From: an uncultured Lewinella sp.
GTDB taxonomy: Bacteria > Bacteroidota > Bacteroidia > Chitinophagales > Saprospiraceae
Length of the DNA stretch: 39,310 nt
Assembly: GCA_938021455.1 (NCBI GenBank)
Contig: CALIGP010000113.1
Location: forward strand, 1 to 39,310
Direction: 5' to 3'
Below are positions 15,855-23,247 of this stretch, piece after piece. The number at the start of each line of letters is the position of its first letter. The first letter of the stretch is position 1. The translations under genes and the position numbers were made by a program. Below the pieces are notes generated by a model that had not been told where the DNA came from, searched no databases, and worked only from the letters and a program-made list of their open reading frames with translations.

Positions 15855-15862
15855 TACCTTTG
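15855..15862 (+). promoter_or_regulatory. -7 promoter box of pdxJ
   Basis: TACCTTTG is a perfect TAnnTTTG box and is identical to the box of the SRP RNA gene. No TTTG is found at the matching upstream distance. Transcription would start near 15867, which rules against the TTG codon at 15860 as the start and favours the ATG at 15881. Confidence 0.55.
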
Positions 15863-15880
15863 GCGCAAATTAGAGACCCG

Positions 15881-16618
15881 ATGGTACGACTTTCCGTTAA
15901 CCTTAATAAAGTAGCCCTTATCCGCAATAGTCGGGGGGCTGATTATCCCAATCTGGTAAAAGTGGCGATGGACTGTGAGCAATTTGGAGCACAGGGAATC
16001 ACCATTCACCCAAGACCCGATCAACGACACGCCCGCTATGATGATGTAGCCGCGCTGAAAGCAGTAGTTACCACAGAACTCAACATTGAGGGCTACCCCG
16101 CGGAGCACTTTAATCAGATCGTACTGACTAACCGACCGCATCAGGTGACCCTTGTGCCCGATGAACCCGGTCAGCTTACCAGTGATCATGGATGGGACAC
16201 CGTCGGTAAGGCTGATTTCCTAGAGGATGTGCTGGCGGGCTTTCGGGAAGCGGGCATACGAACCTCTCTATTTGTTGATCCGGACGAAAAGATGATCGAA
16301 GGGGCCAAAAATGTTGGGGCTGACCGGATTGAATTCTACACAGGCCCTTTCGCGCACCAATTTTCTACCGATCGGGCTGCTGCGGTTGCTCCTTTCAGTC
16401 ACGCTTGTCGTTTTGCGCAAGAAATCGGGATGGGGATCAACGCAGGCCATGATCTTAATCTGGACAACCTGACTTATTTTGCCAGCCGGATGCCCGGACT
16501 TCAGGAAGTGAGTATCGGTCATGCGCTGGTAAGCGATGCCTTATATTACGGTATGGCCAACACGATTGCTATGTATCGGAGCTGTCTGGCCAACGCTGAA
16601 GCTCTTAAAGAAGGGTAG
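15881..16618 (+). CDS. pdxJ: Pyridoxine 5'-phosphate synthase
   Basis: 245 residues from the ATG at 15881, close to the usual ~240. The TIM-barrel protein starts MVRLSVNLNKVALIRNSRG, aligned with the family N-terminus. Active-site residues are visible: His43 in ITIHPRPDQRH, His50, Glu70 in NIEGYP, Glu in DRIEFYTG, and the GINAGHDLN histidine. It condenses 1-deoxyxylulose 5-phosphate with 3-amino-2-oxopropyl phosphate to make pyridoxine 5'-phosphate, the last ring-forming step of DXP-dependent vitamin B6 synthesis. A seven-residue longer TTG start would overlap the -7 box. No other pdx gene is adjacent. Confidence 0.95.
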   Translation: MVRLSVNLNKVALIRNSRGADYPNLVKVAMDCEQFGAQGITIHPRPDQRHARYDDVAALKAVVTTELNIEGYPAEHFNQIVLTNRPHQVTLVPDEPGQLTSDHGWDTVGKADFLEDVLAGFREAGIRTSLFVDPDEKMIEGAKNVGADRIEFYTGPFAHQFSTDRAAAVAPFSHACRFAQEIGMGINAGHDLNLDNLTYFASRMPGLQEVSIGHALVSDALYYGMANTIAMYRSCLANAEALKEG

Positions 16619-16641
16619 CGGTAGCTTACAGGAATGGTACA

Positions 16642-16690
16642 TTTCGACTGATGAGAGAGAAATTTCGACGAAAAACGGCTGTTTTTCGAC
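16642..16690. promoter_or_regulatory. Three TTTCGAC boxes at exact 21-bp spacing upstream of the sus promoter
   Basis: TTTCGAC starts at 16642, 16663 and 16684, exactly two helical turns apart, so all three lie on one DNA face; the last ends 29 bp before the -33 box. The middle box is also a perfect dyad, TTTCG-A-CGAAA. This is the layout of an activator or repressor array. The alternative is that CGAAAAAC-GGCT-GTTTTTCG (16669-16688) is a pdxJ terminator stem that accounts for two of the boxes. A fourth TTTCGAC lies at 16984-16990, beside the susC start codon. Confidence 0.55.
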
Positions 16691-16719
16691 GTAACGGAGC
16701 ACAATAAAAAAAATTGTTA

Positions 16720-16750
16720 TTTGGTCAGGCAGCGAAATATTTTAACTTTG
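16720..16750 (+). promoter_or_regulatory. Consensus Bacteroidota promoter of the susCD operon
   Basis: TTTG at 16720-16723, a 19-bp spacer and TAACTTTG at 16743-16750 match TTTG-N19-TAnnTTTG without a mismatch. Start of transcription is predicted near 16755. Confidence 0.85.
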
Positions 16751-16754
16751 CGTT

Positions 16755-16993
16755 CACACTTTAGAAGAATATGTGTTTTTCAGTACATCTTCTAAACTTA
16801 GATTCAACAACGTTTACACGGTTTTCGGAACATTCTACTACACTTATCAAGCTACACTCTACATCCTCCCCCCCAAGAATAAACAACCAAAAGACATCTA
16901 GCGATCCAAAGATTTTGGTGGGTTAGCCCCATCCTTTATAAAACCATATTTCTTAACCATTTGAGACTAGTAATCAACTAAATTTCGACTAGA
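16755..16993 (+). promoter_or_regulatory. ~239-nt 5' leader of the susCD operon with a start-proximal hairpin
   Basis: Between the predicted start and the ATG at 16994 there is no open reading frame of note. TTTAGAAGA (16760-16768) pairs with TCTTCTAAA (16788-16796) right at the 5' end; with a small bulge the stem extends by ATGT/ACAT. The rest is A/C-rich and looks unstructured. Long leaders of SusC-like operons in Bacteroides are known targets of antisense RNA or protein control. This, with the box array, accounts for the 375-bp gap after pdxJ. Confidence 0.55.
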
Positions 16994-19900
16994 ATGAAGA
17001 GAATTTCACTAGTGATTGCCATCGTCTGTCTTGCCTTTAGCGTAGCTATGGCACAGCGGACGATTTCCGGCGTCGTACAAGACGATACCGGTGAATCCCT
17101 TATTGGAGCATCCTTGCTCGTTAAGGGAACAACTTCCGGTACTGTTACCGACATTGACGGAAGATTTTCCCTGGCCGTTCCGGCCAACGCAGAGTTACTT
17201 GTTGTCAGCTACACGGGCTTTTCCACTTTGGAGTACCCCATTGGAACTGCCAGCGAAGTAACCATCACCCTCGCTGAGAGCGCTTCTCAGCTTAATGAGG
17301 TAGTAGTAACCGCCCTTGGTATCCGTAAGGAGAAGAAGGCACTCGGTTACTCTGTTGCTACTATTGGTTCCGGCCAGGTAGAAAACAGAGTAGAATCCGA
17401 CGTGGGCCGTATCCTTCGTGGTAAGGCAGCAGGTGTTGATATTACCCAGACGTCCGGTGTTGCCGGTTCTGGTACGAATATCATTATCCGTGGTTACAGC
17501 TCTATTTCTGGCTCTAACCAGCCGCTGTTCGTTGTTGACGGTGTGCCGTTCAACTCTGCTACGAACACCGACCAGGGCTTCCAGACAGGTGGAGCAACGG
17601 CTTCCAGCCGCTTCCTTGACCTTGATCCTAACAACATTGCTGAGATCAACGTACTGAAAGGACTTTCTGCTACTGTACTTTACGGTGAGCAGGGTGCTAA
17701 CGGTGTAATCCTCGTAACGACCAAGAACGGTCAAGGTGGTGCTGAAGCCAAGAAAGGCTTTGAAGTCAGTGTTACGCAAGGTGTTGCGCGTACTGAGGTA
17801 GCCAACCTTCCTGAGTACCAGAACAGCTACGGTAACGGTTTCTCCGGAAACTTCGGTTGGTTCTTCTCTAACTGGGGACCTTCTTTCGATACTCGCGGAT
17901 CCAACGGTATTGATGAGAACGGCCAGATTGAGCACCCGCTTGATCAGGATCGTTACAACGCTGCCTTCCCAGAATTCGAAGGTGCTCGTTACGACTACCG
18001 CCCATATGACAACGTTTCTGAGTTCTTCCAGGCTGGCTCTGTGTACAACACGAGTGTCAACGTAGACAAGAACTTCGGCAACGGTATTAGCTTCAACGCT
18101 AACTACAGTTACCTGGACGATACTGGCTTTGTTCCTCAGAACACTTTCCAGAAGCACAACGCTGGTGTTGGTGGTAAAGTAGACCTGGCCAACGGCCTGA
18201 AGATCTCTACTTCCCTCAACGTTGTAAGCTCTGAGCGCGTTTCTCCACCGGCCTCTATTGGTTTCGGTTCTAACCCTGCCGGCGCTTCTGTTTTCGCCAA
18301 CGTACTGTACACCCCTCGTTCGGTTGACCTTGCGGGTCTTCCTTTCCAGAACCCAATTGACGGAAGTCAGGTGTACTACCGTCGTGGCTCTGCTATCCAG
18401 AACCCACGTTGGGGACTGGCTAACATGTTTGACCGCGAGCAGGTAAACCGTTACTTCGGTAACGTTGCCCTTAGCTACAGCATCACGGACTGGCTGACCG
18501 CCAGCTACCGTATTGGTGTTGATACTTACAGCCAAATCAGCCGCCGTGAGATCAACAAAGGTGGTGCGCAGGTGCCTGATGGCCAGCTGCTTACTTCTAA
18601 CCGTGACAATACGATCATTGACCAGGTACTGAACCTGAGCTTTGACACGGAACTCAGTGAGTCTTTCAACCTGAGTGGTATCATTGGTGTGAACAACCGT
18701 ACTGACCGTTTTAACCGTACCACGGTTTCTTCTACTCAGCAGTTCATCTTTGGTCTCTTTAGCCAGAGCAACTTCATTGAGCACGTAGGTACACAGTTCG
18801 AACAGAACGAAGGCCAGGTGGGTCTTTACGGTAGTGTAACGGCTGGTTTCAACCGCTACCTCTACCTGACGGCTTCTGCTCGTAATGACTGGAGTTCTAC
18901 ACTAGAAGCAGCTAACCGTTCTATTCTTTACCCATCGGTTAGTGTTGCCTTCGTTCCAACGGATGCATTTGAGAGCCTCCAGGGTAGCCGGGTACTGAAC
19001 TACTTGAAGCTGCGTGCCGGTTACGGTACTTCTGCCCGTTTCCCTAATCCTTACACCACCCGTCCAATCCTGGGTAGTTCTACCAACGTCAGCCAGACTC
19101 CTGGTGGCGCTGCATTGAACACCAACTTCGTGAACAACCGCCTTGGTAACACGAATCTGAACCCTGAGCTTCTTGGTGAGCTTGAGTTTGGTGTTGAAGG
19201 TCGTTTCTTCAATAACCGCGTAGGTCTTGACTTCTCTGTTTACGATAAGCAGTCTAGCGACCTCCTCGTTGACCTTAACCTTGACCCTGCTTCCGGCTTT
19301 ACCGTTACTACAATCAACGCTGCCGAAGTATCTAACAAAGGTATTGAGGTTAGTCTGAACCTGATTCCCGTTAAGACTAAGGACTTCACCTGGGACATGA
19401 CCTGGAACCTGACGTCTAATGAGAACGAAGTAATCAGTGTTGCTGACGGTGTTGATCAGGTAACCATTGCTGGTTACACCAACCTGGGTAACTTTGCCAT
19501 TCCTGGCCAGCCATTCGGTGCTATTCAGGGTTCTGCCTTCGTACGTGGCCCCAACGGCGGCCTGCTCGTAGGTGCTAACGGTGAGTACCAGGCAACTAAC
19601 GACATCGAAGTTATCGGTGATCCAAACCCTAACTACTCTGCGAACTGGTTGAACACGGTTAGTTACAAAGGCTTAAGCCTCAACTGGCAGTTCTCTTATA
19701 CGGACGGTGGTGACATCTACAGTGTAACGACGGCTACTATGTTGGCTCGTGGTCTTACTTCTGATTCTGACTTTGACCGTTTCCTTCCTCTCATCCTTCC
19801 GGGTGAGGATTCTGAAGGTAACGCGAACACGGTTCAGGGTTACGTAGGTGACTACGGTTTTGCCGCTTTCTTCGGTGCGAACGAAGGTTCCATCTTTGAC

Positions 19901-20155
19901 GGTACGGTTATCCGCCTGCGGGAGATTGGCCTTGGTTACTCTCTGCCTGCTAGCTTGTTGGACAAGACTCCATTCGGTAGCATCACGCTTCGTTTGGTTG
20001 GCGAAAACCTATACTACTACGCGCCCAACTTCCCTGAAGGGGTGAACTTCGACCCGGAAGTTCTTTCTCTTGGTGTAGGTAACGGCCGTGGCTTTGACTA
20101 CCTCACTGGCCCAACGGCCAAAAAGTACGGTGCTACTATTAGCCTTACTTTCTAA
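16994..20155 (+). CDS. SusC/RagA-type TonB-dependent outer-membrane transporter
   Basis: 1053 residues: signal peptide (cut after SVAMA), a carboxypeptidase-like regulatory domain at about 21-105 (ISGVVQDDTGESLIGASLLVKGTTSGTVTDIDGRFSL), the SusC hallmark NEVVVTALGI followed by KKALGYSV, a plug domain to about 230 (VFVVDG-like FVVDGVPFN, LKGLSATVLYGEQGANGVILVTTK), then a beta-barrel with many aromatic strand ends, ending in ATISLTF. It takes up a bulky nutrient across the outer membrane, using TonB energy, with SusD as the lid. Codons are strongly biased (AAC, GGT, CGT, TAC), which suggests very high expression. No glycoside hydrolase or peptidase is nearby, so the substrate is unknown. Confidence 0.95.
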   Translation: MKRISLVIAIVCLAFSVAMAQRTISGVVQDDTGESLIGASLLVKGTTSGTVTDIDGRFSLAVPANAELLVVSYTGFSTLEYPIGTASEVTITLAESASQLNEVVVTALGIRKEKKALGYSVATIGSGQVENRVESDVGRILRGKAAGVDITQTSGVAGSGTNIIIRGYSSISGSNQPLFVVDGVPFNSATNTDQGFQTGGATASSRFLDLDPNNIAEINVLKGLSATVLYGEQGANGVILVTTKNGQGGAEAKKGFEVSVTQGVARTEVANLPEYQNSYGNGFSGNFGWFFSNWGPSFDTRGSNGIDENGQIEHPLDQDRYNAAFPEFEGARYDYRPYDNVSEFFQAGSVYNTSVNVDKNFGNGISFNANYSYLDDTGFVPQNTFQKHNAGVGGKVDLANGLKISTSLNVVSSERVSPPASIGFGSNPAGASVFANVLYTPRSVDLAGLPFQNPIDGSQVYYRRGSAIQNPRWGLANMFDREQVNRYFGNVALSYSITDWLTASYRIGVDTYSQISRREINKGGAQVPDGQLLTSNRDNTIIDQVLNLSFDTELSESFNLSGIIGVNNRTDRFNRTTVSSTQQFIFGLFSQSNFIEHVGTQFEQNEGQVGLYGSVTAGFNRYLYLTASARNDWSSTLEAANRSILYPSVSVAFVPTDAFESLQGSRVLNYLKLRAGYGTSARFPNPYTTRPILGSSTNVSQTPGGAALNTNFVNNRLGNTNLNPELLGELEFGVEGRFFNNRVGLDFSVYDKQSSDLLVDLNLDPASGFTVTTINAAEVSNKGIEVSLNLIPVKTKDFTWDMTWNLTSNENEVISVADGVDQVTIAGYTNLGNFAIPGQPFGAIQGSAFVRGPNGGLLVGANGEYQATNDIEVIGDPNPNYSANWLNTVSYKGLSLNWQFSYTDGGDIYSVTTATMLARGLTSDSDFDRFLPLILPGEDSEGNANTVQGYVGDYGFAAFFGANEGSIFDGTVIRLREIGLGYSLPASLLDKTPFGSITLRLVGENLYYYAPNFPEGVNFDPEVLSLGVGNGRGFDYLTGPTAKKYGATISLTF

Positions 20156-20183
20156 GCAACCATCTTATCAGAAGACTACGCTA

Positions 20184-20211
20184 CCCGCCGGAGAATTTAG
20201 GCTCCGGCGGG
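20184..20211 (+). promoter_or_regulatory. GC-rich hairpin between susC and susD
   Basis: CCCGCCGGAG and CTCCGGCGGG form a perfect 10-bp stem with an 8-nt loop. There is no T-run, and susD begins 21 bp later, so it more likely sets relative mRNA level or stability (protecting the susC end) than stops transcription outright. Confidence 0.7.
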
Positions 20212-20232
20212 CAGCATAGACAAGTAATAAAT

Positions 20233-21969
20233 ATGAAACTATTCAAGAAAATTGCTCTGGCAATGATCGTCCTTTCCATGGCCGCCTGTGCCGATTTGGA
20301 CGAGTTGTTGATCAATCCTAACGGTGTAGATCCGTCGCAGGCGGACGCCGTTTCTCTTTACAACAGTGTTCAACTGGGCTTCAGAAATGTGGCTTACAGT
20401 GGGGCTGTTTATAACTTCACTACGGGACTTTCCCGCATGGAAGCCGAAACGGGAGGTTTTACCTACGTAGCGACTCACGCTCCTACTGAATTCAGTGGCT
20501 TATGGAGTGCTGCCTACGCCGGTCTCTTCCCTGACATCGATGCTTACATTGCTATTGCTGAGCCACTTGGCCTTGACGCAGAAGTTGCTTCTTGTAAAAT
20601 CATGAAGGCCTACTCTCTATTGATGATGGTGGATCTTTTTGACGACATCCCACTGAGCCAGGCAGGTATGGGCGGTGCTGACACACCAAACACGACGCCA
20701 ACGGCCGATTCTGGTGAGGAAGTGTACGCTGCTGCAAACACCCTGCTCGACGAAGCAATTGCTGCTCTCGCTAGCGGCGAAGGCTTTGCAAGTGCGGCCT
20801 TTGATAACTTCTACGGTGGTACTGCCGCTGATTGGAGCAAGGTGGCCTCTACTCTGAAGCTGCGTACGGCAGTTACCACTAAGCTAGCTGGTGGTACTGG
20901 CGCTCAGGTTAACGCCCTCGTTGATGGTGGAGACCTTATCGTAGCTAACGGCGATAACTTCGAGTGGACCTACGGTACTAACCGTGCTAACCCGAACAAC
21001 CGTCACCCGTTCTACAACAACTCTTACGAGAACAACGACGGTGCTTACATGTCTAACTGGTACATGTGGTTGCTGGCGGAGTCTAAGGGTTTTGTTGATC
21101 CACGGACGCGCTACTACTTCTTCCGTCAGGAGACGGATCTGGAATCTATCTACTCGGATCTGGACGGAGCGAATGCTTTTGACTGTATCCTTACCCAAGT
21201 ACCGGACGTGGATTTCATTCCTCCTCACTACGAGGCGGTAAGTCCTGATATGCCTTACTGTTTGGGCAGCTACGACCTTAGTTACTTTGGTCGTGATCAC
21301 CTGAACGGTTCTGGTATTCCGCCGGATGGAGCTATCCGTACCGTGTACGGTCTGTACCCCGCTGGTGGTAAGTTTGACAACGACATCGATAACGGTGACA
21401 TTCAGAACGCTGGTACTGATGGTGCTTTAGGTGAAGGTGTTGCCCCAATCTGGCAGGCTTCCTGGACGCACTTCCAGTTGGCTGAAGCTGTTCTTACTAT
21501 GGGAGCTAACGGCGATGCCCGCCAGCTACTGGAAGATGGTATTAAACTGTCTCAGGAACGTGTAAGAAGCTTCGAAGATAAGGTTGATGGTAACCGTATT
21601 TTGGCTACTGTTCCTACAATTGTAACGGTTGCCGACACTTACGTTGCTGATAGCCTTTGGACGGAGTACGTAGACTTCGTAATGGCGGAGTATGATGCTG
21701 CTGGTAGTGATGATGACCGCATGGCCGTCGTTGCCCGTGAATACCTGATTGCTCTTTGGGGTAATGGTATTGAGGGTTACAACCTGTACCGTCGTACTTG
21801 TCTGCCTGCTAACCTTCAGCCATCCATTGACCCGGCTGCTGGTAACCCATTCATCCGCTCTGCGCTTTACCCCGCTACGCACGTTAACCTGAACCAGAAT
21901 ATTACCCAAAAGGAGAACATTACCACTCCGGTATTCTGGGATACGAATGACGCTAGTTGTAACTACTAA
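20233..21969 (+). CDS. SusD/RagB-family nutrient-binding lipoprotein
   Basis: 578 residues. Lipoprotein signal ending LSMAA-Cys19, so it is anchored in the outer membrane and caps the SusC barrel. The helical SusD-like (SusD_2 type) body follows, with N-terminal YNSVQLGFRNVAYS and ASCKIMKAYSLLMMVDLFDDIPLSQAG, the TPR-like region where the family contacts SusC, and EYLIALWGNGIEGYNLYRRT near the C-terminus. It binds the substrate before import. It is second in the operon after a hairpin, with the same strong codon bias as susC. Confidence 0.93.
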   Translation: MKLFKKIALAMIVLSMAACADLDELLINPNGVDPSQADAVSLYNSVQLGFRNVAYSGAVYNFTTGLSRMEAETGGFTYVATHAPTEFSGLWSAAYAGLFPDIDAYIAIAEPLGLDAEVASCKIMKAYSLLMMVDLFDDIPLSQAGMGGADTPNTTPTADSGEEVYAAANTLLDEAIAALASGEGFASAAFDNFYGGTAADWSKVASTLKLRTAVTTKLAGGTGAQVNALVDGGDLIVANGDNFEWTYGTNRANPNNRHPFYNNSYENNDGAYMSNWYMWLLAESKGFVDPRTRYYFFRQETDLESIYSDLDGANAFDCILTQVPDVDFIPPHYEAVSPDMPYCLGSYDLSYFGRDHLNGSGIPPDGAIRTVYGLYPAGGKFDNDIDNGDIQNAGTDGALGEGVAPIWQASWTHFQLAEAVLTMGANGDARQLLEDGIKLSQERVRSFEDKVDGNRILATVPTIVTVADTYVADSLWTEYVDFVMAEYDAAGSDDDRMAVVAREYLIALWGNGIEGYNLYRRTCLPANLQPSIDPAAGNPFIRSALYPATHVNLNQNITQKENITTPVFWDTNDASCNY

Positions 21970-21994
21970 CCAGCGAAATTTGTCCACTTTGGAT

Positions 21995-22039
21995 CCAGGG
22001 CCGGAGAAGTGAATCGTCCGATTTCTCTTCCGGCTCTGG
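21995..22039 (+). promoter_or_regulatory. Hairpin between susD and the third operon gene
   Basis: CCAGGGCCGGA (21995-22005) pairs with TCCGGCTCTGG (22029-22039) over 11 bp with one G-T pair, and an inner AATC/GATT adds to it. No strong T tract follows, so partial termination or RNA processing seems likelier than a full stop. Confidence 0.62.
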
Positions 22040-22096
22040 CCAAAATTCTAACTTAATCTTCGTTGTAGTTTTCCAACTACAACTAAATCATACAAT

Positions 22097-23080
22097 ATGC
22101 TTAAGAAATTATCCTTTCTGCTGGCCGCTTGTCTTATCGTGATGACCGGCTGTAAGGACGACGAACTAGCTCCGGTTATCATCTTCAATGAATTGGAGAT
22201 TGGTGCCTTCCCTTTCCTTAACGAACTTAAAACAGCCGAATTTGACTTGGCGGACCTCGCTGGTTCTGCTTACGAAATGGACGTTTACTTCGTTGACGGT
22301 GAAGCGGGTGCAAAAGTTGCTCAGTACAACATCTTCGTCACCTTCGATGATAACAACCCCGACAATGGTACCATAGAAGCTAATGAAATGCTCTACCGTT
22401 CTTTAACCCCAAGCGATTTTGCACCACTAGGTGACAAAGGAAACCTGGGTACGACGGTTCGTATTCCTTTCAGTGATGTAGCCGGTTTCGTTGGTGCAGG
22501 TGCTGAGGGTGCCGTTATTTCCGGTGACCGTTTCCAATTCCGTACGGAAATTGTAACGACTTCCGGTACTACGTTCAACTCCGTTAACTCTACCCCGGCC
22601 GTTACGAACGCCTTCGGTGGTATCTGGAACTTCAACGTAAACGCTACCTGCCCGCTCAGTGATGATGCTTTTGTGGGAGCTTACACTTGCTCTTACGGTG
22701 AAGTTTACGAATCGTTCCCTCTCTTTGGTGCGGCGGTTCAGCCCTTCGGTCCAGCTCCGCTGAGCCTTGGCGTAACGCTGTCTACCGTTGCGGGTTCTTC
22801 TACTCGCCGCTCTTTCAACTACGGTCCGTACCTGCTCCCAGGTTATGGCTTTGGTACGTCAGATATCACGCTTGAGTTCGCTTGTGACGTAGTTACTTCT
22901 ACCAACATCGACTCTGGTGCTGGTTGTGGTTCTGGTTCTATTCAGGCTTCTCAGACAGGCGTTGCTTCTTTTGACCTGGTAGATGATTCTACCTGGACAA
23001 TTGAGTACAATGACTTTGATCCTAATGGTGGATGTGGACCTTCTCCACTTCCTTTCAGCATCATCTTTACTAAGCAGTAA
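22097..23080 (+). CDS. Surface lipoprotein of the susCD operon
   Basis: 327 residues. The signal ends VMTG-Cys19 and is followed at once by KDDE, matching the K-(D/E)2 lipoprotein export signal known from Capnocytophaga and Flavobacterium, so the protein is probably exposed on the cell surface. The body is beta-rich, without a family I can name, and carries six further cysteines (TCPLSD, YTCSYG, FACDVV, GAGCGSG, GGCGPS among them) that could form disulphides. As third gene of a SusCD operon it may be an extra binding lipoprotein for the same substrate. Codon bias equals that of susC and susD. Similar lipoproteins often accompany SusCD pairs that lack degradative enzymes. Confidence 0.8.
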   Translation: MLKKLSFLLAACLIVMTGCKDDELAPVIIFNELEIGAFPFLNELKTAEFDLADLAGSAYEMDVYFVDGEAGAKVAQYNIFVTFDDNNPDNGTIEANEMLYRSLTPSDFAPLGDKGNLGTTVRIPFSDVAGFVGAGAEGAVISGDRFQFRTEIVTTSGTTFNSVNSTPAVTNAFGGIWNFNVNATCPLSDDAFVGAYTCSYGEVYESFPLFGAAVQPFGPAPLSLGVTLSTVAGSSTRRSFNYGPYLLPGYGFGTSDITLEFACDVVTSTNIDSGAGCGSGSIQASQTGVASFDLVDDSTWTIEYNDFDPNGGCGPSPLPFSIIFTKQ

Positions 23081-23118
23081 ATGACTGATCGTTCCGTGAA
23101 AACGGAATTTGAATTCCG

Positions 23119-23160
23119 AAAGGGGTGCCGCTCATTGAGTGGTGCCCCTTTTGGTTTTAT
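23119..23160 (+). terminator. Terminator of the susCD-lipoprotein operon
   Basis: AAAGGGGTGCC (23119-23129) pairs with GGTGCCCCTTT (23141-23151) through 11 bp including two G-T pairs, followed by TTGGTTTTAT. A second small stem, TTCCGT-GAAA-ACGGAA, precedes it. Confidence 0.8.
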
Positions 23161-23247
23161 AATACCAACGGCAAAGCATCAATGATACAGACCCGCAAAA
23201 CGAACAGGTACCGGTCTGCACCCGTTAGGCATACTAAACAATAAAGT

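Noticed and set aside
15860..15880. TTG start for pdxJ seven codons upstream
   Set aside because: The TTG lies within the -7 box TACCTTTG, and the ATG at 15881 gives the expected family N-terminus.
17195..18784. A 529-codon open frame on the minus strand inside susC
   Set aside because: It is a shadow of the strongly biased susC codons; the protein is Val/Thr/Arg-rich without any domain, and susC is certain on the other strand. Similar shadows lie inside hscA, susD and the porU2-like gene.
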